A stretch of 9,345 bases of DNA, taken from NCBI GenBank assembly GCA_023436515.1, contig JAEZIV010000227.1, forward strand, positions 1 through 9,345, given 5' to 3'. The DNA comes from Bacillota bacterium. GTDB taxonomy: Bacteria; Bacillota; Clostridia; Acetivibrionales; DSM-1351. Below the pieces are notes generated by a model, which saw only the letters and a list, made by a program, of their open reading frames with translations, was not told the DNA's origin and did not search any database. Position 1 is the first letter of the stretch. Each line of letters opens with the position of its first letter. A program made the position numbers and the translations under genes. Shown here piece by piece: positions 1 through 6,881 of the stretch.

Positions 1-656
1 AGACCTTTGGGAATAATATGAGGGGGCAGGGTATAAGTGCAAGTGTCGCAACAATAAAAATGAAGGCTACAGAAAAGGATAAAACGCCGAGTATTGGAGG
101 AACTGCCCTGTTTAGTGGGGACAAGCTAATAGGATTTTTAAATGAAGAGGAGACAAAGGAGCTTCTTTTTGTCAAAAATGAAATAAAGGGTGGCCTTCTT
201 ATTCAGGAGGTTCAAACAAAGCTTAGCAATGATGAAAACAAAAAAACGAACATAATCCCAATTACCTTTGAGATTTTCAAAAGCAAAACAAAGCTAAAGC
301 CTGTATTCAGTAACAATGATATTTCATTTGATTTAAAAATTGAAACAGTTGTGTCTCTTGCAGAAATAGGTGGGGAAATTGACCTGATAAGTGAAAAGGG
401 TAGAAGAGAGCTTATTGAATTAGCTGAGACTTCATGTGAGAAGCGGATACAAAATATTATTAAGAAAGTCCAACGAGAGTATGGTGTTGACGTTTTCGGG
501 TTCGGTAAGAATTTAAGTGAGAATAATACTAAAGTATGGAAAAGGGTTAACAATAATTGGGAAGAGTATTTTAAAAAAGTAAAGGTTGATGTTACCTTTA
601 AAATTGATATGAAAGGAAGCTCATTGCTTTCAAAGCCACTGGAGGTGGGGAGATAA
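1..656 (+). CDS. Ger(x)C-family spore germination lipoprotein, C-terminal part (5' end outside window)
   Basis: This is the C-terminal portion of a GerC-type subunit, the lipoprotein of an inner-membrane germinant receptor in dormant spores, where it works with GerA and GerB subunits to respond to small-molecule germinants. The reading frame is open from base 3, so the ATG at 18 is internal and the N-terminal signal peptide, lipobox cysteine and first domains lie outside the window. The segment IGGTALFSGDKLIGFLNEEE is characteristic of the third domain of Ger(x)C proteins, and it is followed by the usual long central helix (RRELIELAETSCEKRIQNII) and a terminal beta strand. A two-helix membrane gene begins 5 bases after the stop and a GerB-like permease follows, which supports the assignment. 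The germinant cannot be read from the sequence. Family assignment is firm; which receptor paralogue it is remains unknown. Confidence 0.9.
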   Translation, partial: TFGNNMRGQGISASVATIKMKATEKDKTPSIGGTALFSGDKLIGFLNEEETKELLFVKNEIKGGLLIQEVQTKLSNDENKKTNIIPITFEIFKSKTKLKPVFSNNDISFDLKIETVVSLAEIGGEIDLISEKGRRELIELAETSCEKRIQNIIKKVQREYGVDVFGFGKNLSENNTKVWKRVNNNWEEYFKKVKVDVTFKIDMKGSSLLSKPLEVGR

Positions 657-661
657 AATTC

Positions 662-880
662 ATGTTTATATTGGTGTTTTTGATCTATGTATTGTTAGCG
701 GCATATGAATTTATCCCTTTGTATAAAGAAAAAAAGTGGGTTGAATTTGTACTTGGTGCAGCTTTGTGGCTTGCTTCATTGCTAATTGCCATGCTGCTCT
801 GCTTCAATGTTGAAATCCCAAGTCCTGCTGAACCCATAAAAAAGCTAATGAATTCAGTATTTAGGGTGGATAAGCTATGA
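662..880 (+). CDS. Small two-helix membrane protein in germinant-receptor operon (Ger D-subunit-like)
   Basis: A 72-residue protein with two hydrophobic segments, about residues 2-19 and 27-48, joined by a short charged loop (YKEKKW), then a polar tail with a PSPAEP motif. It probably sits in the spore inner membrane beside the receptor. It lies between the gerC-like and gerB-like genes: a GGGGAG site at 647-652 precedes its ATG, and its stop overlaps the next start (ATGA), indicating co-translation. In Bacillus species, short two-helix 'D' proteins encoded in or beside ger operons modulate receptor activity; I infer the same role here from size, topology and position, not from a recognised domain. 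It could instead be a lineage-specific accessory protein. Confidence 0.75.
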   Translation: MFILVFLIYVLLAAYEFIPLYKEKKWVEFVLGAALWLASLLIAMLLCFNVEIPSPAEPIKKLMNSVFRVDKL

Positions 881-1980
881 TGAAAAGGGAGCAAGTAAAT
901 GATAAGGAAGCTATCTGTATTTTAGTAATTTTTATATTGGGGAGTACTATTCTTACCGGTATTGTAGGCGAAGCAGAAAATGATAAATGGATTGCCGGCC
1001 TTATTGGTCTTTTGTCTGCAATGCCGATGCTTCTTATATATGCAAGAATTTTGTTTATTTTTCATGGTAAAGATTTATTTGAAATTTTAGAGATCCTTTT
1101 TGGGAAAATCGGAGGAAGGGTTATTGCTCTTTTTTACTTATGGTACTCCTTTCATCTAGGAGCCCTGGTTACACGAAATTTTGGTGAATTTATGAATGTT
1201 GTAGCGATGACTAGAACTCCAATGATAGTGCCCATGATAGCTGTAGGCCTTTTGGCTGTATTTGCTGTGAGAATGGGGATTGATGTCATCGGGAAAACCA
1301 GTGCGTATATTTTACCAATTATCCTTACTATAATAGGAGTTGTACTATTGTTGGCCATACCTGAAATGAGAGTTGGTAACTTAAAGCCTTTTTTAGGCAC
1401 AGACATATCTATTTTACTTAAAAGTAGCTTTTCTTCATTTTCCTTTCCCTTTGCCGAGTCGGTCCTTTTTTTAGGTGTTTTCTCTACATTAAAATCTAAA
1501 AAGTCATCCTATAAAGTTTATTTTACAGGACTTTCTATTGCAGGAGTTATCATAATATATATAACTATTAGAAATACATTGGTTTTAGGAGATATTGGGA
1601 ACAGTTTCTATTTTCCGTCCTATGTTGCAGTCAGTGGAATCAGTATTGGTGAATTTGTTCAACGAATTGAGGTATCGGTTGCATTTGCTCTGGCAGTTGG
1701 TTCCTTCATAAAAATAAGCATTTGCTTATATGTGGCTGCAAATATATTTGCAAAGATATTCAACCTAAAGGACTACAGAGCAATGGTTTTACAGTTGGGA
1801 CTGATTATGGTTTTTATGGCGCAGATTCTGTATAAGAATACTATGGATATGCAAGCATGGGCTAGCAATGTTTATCCTTTTTATGCGTTGCCTTTTCAGG
1901 TTGTTCTTCCAATTGTGATTTGGATTTTTTCTGAGGTTAAAAAAAGTAAGCTTACTAAAGCCTTACAGTACCCCAAATAG
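877..1980 (+). CDS. GerB-family spore germination permease
   Basis: A 367-residue polytopic membrane protein of the spore permease family (GerAB/GerBB/GerKB type, within the amino acid-polyamine-organocation transporter superfamily). About ten hydrophobic segments run through the whole length, the usual size and topology. In known receptors this subunit carries the germinant-binding pocket and signals to the GerA and GerC partners during spore germination. The N-terminus is typical (short polar lead, then a hydrophobic segment with GSTILTGIVGEAENDKWI), and the conserved PFAESVLFLGVF region lies mid-protein. ATG 877 overlaps the stop of the preceding gene; an AGGGTGG site at 863-869 gives 7-base spacing. 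ATG 880 is an equally possible start. It is the last gene of the operon in the order C, small protein, B. The ligand cannot be predicted from sequence alone. Confidence 0.93.
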   Translation: MMKREQVNDKEAICILVIFILGSTILTGIVGEAENDKWIAGLIGLLSAMPMLLIYARILFIFHGKDLFEILEILFGKIGGRVIALFYLWYSFHLGALVTRNFGEFMNVVAMTRTPMIVPMIAVGLLAVFAVRMGIDVIGKTSAYILPIILTIIGVVLLLAIPEMRVGNLKPFLGTDISILLKSSFSSFSFPFAESVLFLGVFSTLKSKKSSYKVYFTGLSIAGVIIIYITIRNTLVLGDIGNSFYFPSYVAVSGISIGEFVQRIEVSVAFALAVGSFIKISICLYVAANIFAKIFNLKDYRAMVLQLGLIMVFMAQILYKNTMDMQAWASNVYPFYALPFQVVLPIVIWIFSEVKKSKLTKALQYPK

Positions 1981-1982
1981 GC

Positions 1983-2011
1983 TGGAGTAACGGTTTGAAT
2001 TACCGACTCCA
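1983..2011 (+). terminator. Hairpin after the germination operon, possible weak terminator
   Basis: TGGAGT (1983-1988) pairs with ACTCCA (2006-2011), and after two unpaired A bases CGGT pairs with ACCG around a 7-base loop. It begins two bases after the gerB-like stop, as expected for an operon end. No T-run follows directly, so it may be an inefficient terminator or a 3' end-stabilising stem. Confidence 0.4.
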
Positions 2012-2043
2012 ATGCACAAAAATATTACTATATGTACAGCAGG

Positions 2044-2062
2044 ATATGGTATCATATGGTAT
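2044..2062 (+). repeat. Tandem 9-bp direct repeat upstream of the lipoprotein gene
   Basis: ATATGGTAT occurs at 2044-2052 and again at 2054-2062, separated by one base, so the copies are 10 bp apart, about one helical turn. An AT-rich stretch (TATATAAA) follows directly. The placement 60-80 bp before the lipoprotein gene would suit a binding site, but in AT-rich DNA this could be chance. Confidence 0.35.
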
Positions 2063-2110
2063 ATAAATCAACTAATTTCATAAATTTAGTATTAGGGGAA
2101 AATGAAGTTT

Positions 2111-2117
2111 AAGGAGG
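2111..2117 (+). promoter_or_regulatory. Ribosome binding site fixing a GTG start
   Basis: AAGGAGG, a perfect match to the anti-SD, lies 5 bases before GTG 2123. The upstream in-frame ATG at 2102 has only AGGGGAA in front of it. This site decides the start of the lipoprotein gene. Confidence 0.8.
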
Positions 2118-2122
2118 CTATA

Positions 2123-2422
2123 GTGAGAAAAAAGCTATTTTTTTTAATTGCAATGGGGCTGTTGTTTTTAGTGGCTCTGACAGGCTGCATACCAGGAGAC
2201 GGTTCCTACACGGCAGCAAAGCCTGCGGGATTCTTCTGGGGTATATGGCATGGATGGATTGCACCAATATCATTGATTATTGGACTCTTTGATAAAAGTA
2301 TCAGGGTTTATGAAACTGCAAACTCAGGCTGGTGGTATGATTTTGGTTTCTATATGGCAATTATCAGCGGCTTTGGTGGACTGTCTCTTTTTAGGAATAA
2401 ATCCGGAAAGAAGGATTCTTAA
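2123..2422 (+). CDS. Small conserved lipoprotein with two hydrophobic segments, function unknown
   Basis: From GTG 2123 the product is 99 residues. It starts MRKK, continues with a hydrophobic core and ends its signal with the lipobox LTGC (Cys 22), so it should be lipid-anchored on the outer face of the membrane. Using the longer ATG at 2102 would put seven extra residues before the signal, which is less typical. The mature part has GFFWGIWHGWIAPISLIIGL, an aromatic/glycine-rich hydrophobic stretch, then a polar turn (IRVYETANSGWWYDFGFY), a second hydrophobic segment with SGFGG, and a basic C-terminus (RNKSGKKDS). The layout suggests an anchored, partly membrane-embedded protein. I recall similar short proteins in many bacteria but know no function. 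It stands alone, between the germination operon and the chemoreceptor, with no clear terminator behind it. Confidence 0.8.
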   Translation: MRKKLFFLIAMGLLFLVALTGCIPGDGSYTAAKPAGFFWGIWHGWIAPISLIIGLFDKSIRVYETANSGWWYDFGFYMAIISGFGGLSLFRNKSGKKDS

Positions 2423-2480
2423 TGGCATAAAGCTAAGGAGAATTATCTAATTTAAAAAAAACTTCTTTATTTACCTAAAG

Positions 2481-2489
2481 TGTGATAAT
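2481..2489 (+). promoter_or_regulatory. Possible extended -10 promoter element of the chemoreceptor gene
   Basis: TGTGATAAT fits an extended -10 (TGN followed by a TATAAT-like hexamer) and lies about 60 bp before the chemoreceptor start. No good -35 is visible upstream. I saw no sigma-D type flagellar promoter in this gap. Confidence 0.25.
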
Positions 2490-2541
2490 ATTTGTAATAT
2501 ATATCTATATAATTCCATCTCAATTATCACATATTACCATA

Positions 2542-2547
2542 TGGAGG
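2542..2547 (+). promoter_or_regulatory. Ribosome binding site fixing the chemoreceptor start
   Basis: TGGAGG lies 5 bases before ATG 2553. The upstream ATG at 2541 overlaps this site itself and has no ribosome binding site, so 2553 is the likely start. Confidence 0.75.
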
Positions 2548-2552
2548 CTCTA

Positions 2553-4274
2553 ATGAAGAAGTTAAATATTTCATTTAGATTGAAGCTTGTCTGTGGATTT
2601 CTGTTACTTGGCCTATTATCATCACTTATAATGGGCCTTTACGCAAATTACAAAGCAGAGAAAACCATAGTGCAATCAGTGGGACAAACAGCCAAGGATA
2701 TAGTTAATTCAGTAAGCAGGGAAATTGACTCAGATAAGTTTAATGCTTTAAAGAACCTTGAAGATATGGAGAATGATTATTATATCGAACTGCGAGGCAA
2801 GCTGAATTACATAAGGGAGGCAACCGGCCTCAAATATTTGTATACTATGAGAAAAACTGAAGACGGAAAATACATATATGTTGTTGATGGTGCTCCGGAT
2901 GGCTCGGAGGATGCTTCAGAGCTTGGAGAAGAGGAAGCTGGAGACAATATAAGCGAAGCTATGCTGTCAGCATTTCAAGGAAACCCGGACTATGAATTAA
3001 ATTGGACTGAAGATTGGGGAAATCTTATTTCAGCATACATTCCATTGAAAGACGTCAGTGGAGAAACAATTGGTATTGTTGGAGCAGATTTTGATGCCAA
3101 CAATGTTGTAATGGAATTGGATAGTATTAGGAAAAGTATGTTGATTGCAATTCTAGCAGTTGTTGTGCTGGGCATTTTGATAAGCAGTGTTTTAGCGGCG
3201 TTTTTGGTTAAATACTTAAAGCACCTTATAAATCAGGCAGACCAAATTAAAAATGGTGATCTGACTGTTGATATCAAGCCTCGGGGTTCAGATGAGCTGG
3301 GTAAGCTCGCCGAGGCCTTCAGAGAAATGGTTTCTAGTATTTCCGGCATTACTAGCGATATCCATATTAATACAAAGGGTGTTTTGCAAAATCTCTCGTG
3401 CTTAAGTACTGATTTTAAAGAAACATCTCAATCAACCGAGGAGATTAACCAAATAATAAATGAGGTAGCAGATGGTGCGGGCTGTCAAACTAAAGGTGTA
3501 AACCTTGTTTCAGGAATGATTGACAAGGTATTTGACCAGATCAAACTAGCGGTAACTCATGCACAATCTGTTTCAAATCAATCCAATGATGCAATGAAGG
3601 ACACAGAAACAGCCGCGGTTATATTAGCGGGTTCAATTGAAAAGGTAGACAGCGCAAATGATAAAATAGAACGAACAGCAGCCATAATGCAGGAGCTTGG
3701 TTACATGTCAAAGGATATAGGTGGCTTTAGTGAGACCATCTCGCAGATTTCCGAACAGACCAATCTGCTTGCATTAAATGCGGCAATTGAAGCTGCTAGA
3801 GCCGGAGAACAGGGAAAAGGGTTCGCAGTAGTTGCAGATGAAATCAGAAAACTGGCCGATCAATCAAACCGGGCAACGGCACAAATAAATATAGCTGTTA
3901 AAAAAATACAGGAAACCATAAACACAGCAATTGTGGCAATAGAAGATGGTGTTGTGGGTGCAAGAGAAGGAGTCTCAGCAGTCAAACAATTAAATAGTTA
4001 CCTTGAGAATCTAAAAGTATCCAGTCATAATGTTTACTCAAAGATAGATCAGATAATTTATCTGGTTAATTCAATTGAAAAGGATTGTAAAACATCAATT
4101 GAAAGCATACATGAGGTAGCACAGCTTTCTGTCAGCTTCAGCACGGGCTGCCAAAATGCAGCAGCGGCAACTGAGGAACAAGCTGCAGTAATGCTCCAGA
4201 TAGAGCAGAATCTGGAGGAAATTAAGCAAATGACCGTTAGCCTTGCTAATGCCGTTAATAGATTTAAAATCTAA
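2553..4274 (+). CDS. Methyl-accepting chemotaxis protein with extracellular Cache-like sensor
   Basis: A 573-residue transmembrane chemoreceptor that would signal through CheW and CheA to the flagellar motor. Domains in order: a first membrane helix (about residues 12-30); an extracellular sensor (about 31-195) resembling a single Cache/PDC module, with LKYLYTM, YIYVVDG and a closing strand IGIVGADFD; a second membrane helix (196-219); a HAMP segment (about 220-270, including [20 protein letters not shown]); and a long signalling coiled coil to the end. The conserved tip is at 397-433, around [19 protein letters not shown] and [20 protein letters not shown] near 540 is a typical methylation-helix segment. 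No C-terminal CheR-docking pentapeptide is seen. The ligand is unknown. No other chemotaxis gene is in the window, so this is an orphan receptor. The following 160 bases hold only weak AT-rich stems and the palindrome at 4357-4390. Confidence 0.97.
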   Translation: MKKLNISFRLKLVCGFLLLGLLSSLIMGLYANYKAEKTIVQSVGQTAKDIVNSVSREIDSDKFNALKNLEDMENDYYIELRGKLNYIREATGLKYLYTMRKTEDGKYIYVVDGAPDGSEDASELGEEEAGDNISEAMLSAFQGNPDYELNWTEDWGNLISAYIPLKDVSGETIGIVGADFDANNVVMELDSIRKSMLIAILAVVVLGILISSVLAAFLVKYLKHLINQADQIKNGDLTVDIKPRGSDELGKLAEAFREMVSSISGITSDIHINTKGVLQNLSCLSTDFKETSQSTEEINQIINEVADGAGCQTKGVNLVSGMIDKVFDQIKLAVTHAQSVSNQSNDAMKDTETAAVILAGSIEKVDSANDKIERTAAIMQELGYMSKDIGGFSETISQISEQTNLLALNAAIEAARAGEQGKGFAVVADEIRKLADQSNRATAQINIAVKKIQETINTAIVAIEDGVVGAREGVSAVKQLNSYLENLKVSSHNVYSKIDQIIYLVNSIEKDCKTSIESIHEVAQLSVSFSTGCQNAAAATEEQAAVMLQIEQNLEEIKQMTVSLANAVNRFKI

Positions 4275-4356
4275 AAAAACTAAATATCCTGTTTATGATA
4301 AACCTTATTTAATAAGTATTAGTAAAAAATTACTTGGAAGATTGTTTTGCTGTGGG

Positions 4357-4390
4357 GAATAATATAACTTATCAGCTTAAGCTATTATTC
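4357..4390. repeat. Inverted repeat with nested palindrome upstream of the stress-protein-like gene
   Basis: GAATAATA (4357-4364) is the exact reverse complement of TATTATTC (4383-4390). Inside lies a perfect 10-bp palindrome, AGCTTAAGCT (4374-4383), sharing one base with the right arm. It ends 44 bases before the next start codon, a position suited to an operator or a leader hairpin. It has no T-run on the plus strand, so it is not a good terminator for the chemoreceptor gene. Confidence 0.5.
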
Positions 4391-4434
4391 AAATATTTTA
4401 CCTGATTTGTACTTGTTATATGAGGAGTGATACT

Positions 4435-4896
4435 ATGGAAATTGCCACAGGATATTTTATCAGCAGGGAACCAGCTATAGAAGCTGCGCAAGAACTAAGC
4501 AATCTTGGCTTTAAAGCAGAGGTATTGGGTAGCGAAAATCGGGAGGATTTTCATAAAAGACAAATGAATGGGAATTATGTAGATGTACTGGAAGCACCAC
4601 TTGATGGTTATGCGGGAATTAACAGCGGAGTAGCCACCAGTGTCAATAGCTTTATGTTATCCGCAAATGGGCCGGTTATATCGGCTAATCCTTTGGTAAA
4701 TATGGTAAAGGCCGGTATGGACACCGACTTTCGCGGTATACTTAATGTATGGGGTGTACCTAAAGAAATTGAGCATGAAATAAGAAATGTAATTGATACC
4801 GGGGGCTCTGTTGTACTGGCAGAATATGATATCAGTAAAGAAAAAATGGTTAAGAGGGCATTAGAAAAAAAAGGAGCCCAAAATATTCACGTTTAA
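4435..4896 (+). CDS. YflT/general-stress-protein-like small protein
   Basis: A 153-residue soluble protein. Start ATG 4435 is chosen because GAGGAG (4422-4427) lies 7 bases upstream; the in-frame ATG at 4420 overlaps that site. The N-terminus (ATGYFISREPAIEAAQELSN, then LGFKAEVLG) reads as a strand-helix-strand half of a ferredoxin-like fold, as in the YflT and general stress protein 17M group. The C-terminal half repeats the theme: WGVPKEIEHEIRNVIDTGG, then VVLAEYD, a helix and a closing GAQNIHV, like the 'GIP..e...Ir.GG.lv' and 'GA.dV' endings of those proteins. Between them is a small-residue-rich linker (about residues 55-95) without recognised motif. No enzyme signature or membrane segment is seen. 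The family link is by eye and moderate; the role is unknown, possibly stress-related. It is monocistronic, with a terminator downstream. Confidence 0.75.
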   Translation: MEIATGYFISREPAIEAAQELSNLGFKAEVLGSENREDFHKRQMNGNYVDVLEAPLDGYAGINSGVATSVNSFMLSANGPVISANPLVNMVKAGMDTDFRGILNVWGVPKEIEHEIRNVIDTGGSVVLAEYDISKEKMVKRALEKKGAQNIHV

Positions 4897-4971
4897 AGGT
4901 ATAATAGCCTAAAATTAATTACAATACTAAGGGTGTATCTATTGGCACCTCTTACTCATGCTTTACTTATT

Positions 4972-5001
4972 GCCTGATTACTCCTTGGTATCAGGCTTTT
5001 T
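4972..5001 (+). terminator. Rho-independent terminator of the stress-protein-like gene
   Basis: GCCTGAT (4972-4978) pairs perfectly with ATCAGGC (4990-4996) over an 11-base loop and is followed at once by five T (4997-5001). On the minus strand the hairpin is not followed by a T-run, so it serves the plus-strand gene and only incidentally separates it from the convergent gene ending at 5011. Confidence 0.85.
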
Positions 5002-5010
5002 GCTGTAAGT

Positions 5011-5760
5011 CTATGCTCTGCGTTCATATATATATGAATTGCCCTTTTTTCCGACACGTTCCACGGCTCCAACATAGTACAGTACATTCAAGGCTGTCTG
5101 TGCACTGCTTATACTAAGCCTTGCTGTATTTGAAAATTCCTTACTGGTAAAGTGTTGGGGCAGTGTTTCGGGGATTAAACATAAATAGTCCTTAAGGCTG
5201 TTTATGTATACTATTTTCTGTAGGGCTTTCGGAATACGATCATGTCTCCAGGAGCCTCTTTTTCTATCGCTACTCCAGCCATTAAGTAACCGATATTCTT
5301 CAATATCAACATAAACTATGCACAAACGAAGATTATCATCCTTTAAAAAGCTCTTTATTTTGTATAGCTCGCTGAAAATCTCATAGGCTGAGCCTTTTTT
5401 TGGAGATAACCTCCTTTTACTGACTTCACCTGTCTCTTGGTCAAGCCAGAGAAGCCATTTTGTATAAGCTACAGGGTAAACAAGCGTAACCTGACTGTCT
5501 GGAAGAAAGGCCTTCAGCTTACCTCTCTGCTTATTCCATTGCCTGGTTTGTATTTCAATAATTCCATCATAGTTTACAATATCAGCATAATGAGCTCCTA
5601 GCTTAATCTCATGGTTGGTCTCATTTGGCTCAAAGTAATGCTTAAGAACTGCGTGAAGCGTTTTTTCACCGAGAGTACCTATTCCGGCACGACGGTTTTG
5701 GTAATTTACTACCCTGTCAAAAGCCTGTTCAAATCTATTTATATCCAATTTATTCACCAT
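5011..5760 (-). CDS. Uncharacterised protein, PD-(D/E)XK nuclease-like domain plus C-terminal winged-helix-like segment
   Basis: A 249-residue soluble protein from ATG 5760; a TTG three codons upstream is possible, and neither has a clear ribosome binding site. Residues 28-85 carry a pattern like the PD-(D/E)XK nuclease core: Glu 32 in a helix (GTLGEKTLHAVLKHYF), Asp 60 ending a strand (HYADIV), and Glu 69-x-Gln 71 in the next strand (GIIEIQTRQW), with Gln where Lys is usual. A strand VTLVYPVA follows. The middle has conserved-looking blocks (RRLSPKKGSAYEIFSELYKI; EEYRLLNGWSSDRKRGSWRHDRIP). The C-terminus (FTSKEFSNTARLSISSAQTA, LNVLYYVGAVERVGKKGNSY) reads as a winged helix, which often contacts DNA. 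I recognise the overall sequence as a conserved Firmicute hypothetical but cannot name a function. It is a lone gene with its own promoter and no partner methylase, toxin or helicase beside it. Confidence 0.85.
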   Translation of the reverse strand: MVNKLDINRFEQAFDRVVNYQNRRAGIGTLGEKTLHAVLKHYFEPNETNHEIKLGAHYADIVNYDGIIEIQTRQWNKQRGKLKAFLPDSQVTLVYPVAYTKWLLWLDQETGEVSKRRLSPKKGSAYEIFSELYKIKSFLKDDNLRLCIVYVDIEEYRLLNGWSSDRKRGSWRHDRIPKALQKIVYINSLKDYLCLIPETLPQHFTSKEFSNTARLSISSAQTALNVLYYVGAVERVGKKGNSYIYERRA

Positions 5761-5792
5761 ATTTAGCAATTAATTATTTTGTTCAATAATTT

Positions 5793-5821
5793 ATTCTACA
5801 TGATTAACTATATAGGTACAA
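5793..5821 (-). promoter_or_regulatory. Sigma-A-like promoter of the nuclease-like gene
   Basis: Read on the minus strand, TTGTAC (5821-5816) is followed after exactly 17 bases by TAGAAT (5798-5793), a 4/6 and a 5/6 match to consensus. The predicted transcript would have a short leader of roughly 25 bases before ATG 5760. Confidence 0.6.
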
Positions 5822-6040
5822 CAATAATAATGGTTTGAATTCAACTATTAGCTTCTAAAAAAGATGTAAGTTGTGGTTAAATTGGGATGAAGTAGTTGTT
5901 GTGTGGTACAGAATATGATATTCTTAAATTGAGTTTATTTTTGATAAGATTATGTAAAACCAGAAGGCTTTTTTTATAGAAATGGTGTATTATTTGGTAT
6001 ATGAAGGGTTGGGACATAAAAATAAAAATCAGGTGAATAT

Positions 6041-6682
6041 ATGCAAAAACCAAATCTTGTATTAAGACATTATAATAAATTTAAACCAATAAATTGTAAT
6101 TATATCAGCGGCGATACCAGTAAAATATTTACTGTAAAAATTGCTGATAGCGAAACAACCATTGACGAGATATTAAAGGGTGATCCGGTATTGATCGGAA
6201 TGCTGGACGAAAAGGAAAATTTATATGTAAATGGGGGAAGCGTTTTAGGAGCCAACCCAAAGGAGGAGCAGTTCATTATCTGCTCCAACAGTGTTGTAAA
6301 TTTGTCAAAAGAATTAGAGAAAAGGCAGTATGAGAGGTATCCTACCTCCCTTCTTGGAGACATTAAGCTCACTCACACAAATAAGCGTGAAACGGCATAT
6401 ATTAAGGATTTAAGCTATGCCGGCATGTGTATATACGCCACAGGAGATTATGAGGTCAAGGATAATGTTGAAATTAGCGTCTATCTTAGCAACAGTGTCT
6501 CAAAATATGATGGTACAATAGTTAGAAAGTCAAAAAACTTCGGAAGAAATGAGTATGGCATATCAATAATACATAGAGATAAAAATGCCATGTATTCCAC
6601 AGAAGCTCAATTGGCAAGTTTTGTCCAGTCCGAGAATGAGCTTATCTACAAACACCTGTTGAACGCCAGGTTTAGTTTTTAG
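6041..6682 (+). CDS. PilZ-domain cyclic-di-GMP-binding protein
   Basis: A 213-residue cytoplasmic protein. The C-terminal half is a PilZ domain with both ligand-binding motifs: RQYER (RxxxR, residues 95-99) and DLSYAG ([D/N]xSxxG, residues 123-128), followed by the beta-barrel strands (VEISVYL, YDGTIVRKSK, EYGISIIH). The N-terminal 90 residues (GDPVLIGMLDEKENLYVNGG and similar) resemble the YcgR-type N-terminal beta domain that precedes PilZ in motility brake proteins. By analogy it would respond to cyclic-di-GMP and act on flagella, adhesion or exopolysaccharide; the target is not evident. No GGDEF or EAL gene is in the window. ATG 6041 has AGGTG at 6031-6035. The 280-base gap upstream contains the divergent promoter, a TTGAATTCAA palindrome (5835-5844) and only a poor promoter-like match (TTGAGT 5929, TATGTA 5951); no riboswitch was recognised there. 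Confidence 0.9.
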   Translation: MQKPNLVLRHYNKFKPINCNYISGDTSKIFTVKIADSETTIDEILKGDPVLIGMLDEKENLYVNGGSVLGANPKEEQFIICSNSVVNLSKELEKRQYERYPTSLLGDIKLTHTNKRETAYIKDLSYAGMCIYATGDYEVKDNVEISVYLSNSVSKYDGTIVRKSKNFGRNEYGISIIHRDKNAMYSTEAQLASFVQSENELIYKHLLNARFSF

Positions 6683-6700
6683 TAAGGATTGCAATAGCCT

Positions 6701-6730
6701 GAGGTATAGTTGAAAACTATACCTCTATTT
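6701..6730 (+). terminator. Strong rho-independent terminator of the PilZ gene
   Basis: GAGGTATAGTT (6701-6711) pairs perfectly with AACTATACCTC (6715-6725) around a three-base GAA (or wider) loop, followed by TATTT. It begins 18 bases after the PilZ stop and separates that gene from the downstream unit. Confidence 0.85.
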
Positions 6731-6738
6731 AATTGACA

Positions 6739-6850
6739 CACCAAAAGACTCAGCTGATCCAAAAAATCCCGGGTCTATTTGCTGGTGAGAGAATCAAAGC
6801 ATACTTTTGGTGGACCTTACTACTTTCAGTGGATGTACTGAAAGATTTTT
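6739..6850 (+). promoter_or_regulatory. Structured leader with long-range stem and terminator-like hairpin, possible attenuator
   Basis: CACCAAAAG (6739-6747) is exactly complementary to CTTTTGGTG (6804-6812), closing a 56-base loop. Inside, GATCC (6756-6760) can pair with GGGTC (6771-6775, one G-U), and flanking CTC and AGC segments have partners near 6781-6789. Next comes a perfect 8-bp hairpin, CTTTCAGT (6823-6830) with ACTGAAAG (6837-6844), followed by ATTTTT (6845-6850). Stem followed by terminator 30 bases ahead of the next ribosome binding site is the arrangement of a cis-regulatory leader. I could not match it to a known riboswitch; GGTGGACC at 6809-6816 only partly resembles a T-box and no stem I is present. 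A TTGACA at 6733 has no matching -10, so the promoter is unclear. The 76-codon TTG-start frame across this stretch looks non-coding. Confidence 0.4.
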
Positions 6851-6881
6851 GTCATAGACTTTTTAAAACCGGAGTGCTATT

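Noticed and set aside
2420..2540. Sigma-D (flagellar) promoter ahead of the chemoreceptor
   Set aside because: TAAA at 2476 is followed after 15 bases by TAATATAT, which does not match the GCCGATAA-type -10.
4275..4356. Terminator for the chemoreceptor gene
   Set aside because: Only weak 5-bp AT stems (GTTTA/TAAAC, AGTAA/TTACT) without a following T-run are visible.
4943..4965. TTGGCAC resembling a sigma-54 promoter
   Set aside because: The matching TTGCA/T element at the required spacing is absent, and no gene starts downstream on that strand.
5961..5980. CCAGAAGG followed by a T-run, possible terminator
   Set aside because: Only two or three base pairs are possible around a four-base loop and no plus-strand gene ends upstream.
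5982..6065. 27-codon ORF overlapping the PilZ start
   Set aside because: No ribosome binding site, out of frame with PilZ, and too short to support.
6804..6816. T-box-like sequence (GGTGGACC)
   Set aside because: The canonical T-box is longer and needs an upstream stem I with specifier loop. Only about 70 bases precede it after the previous terminator, and the downstream genes are not amino-acid or tRNA-ligase genes.
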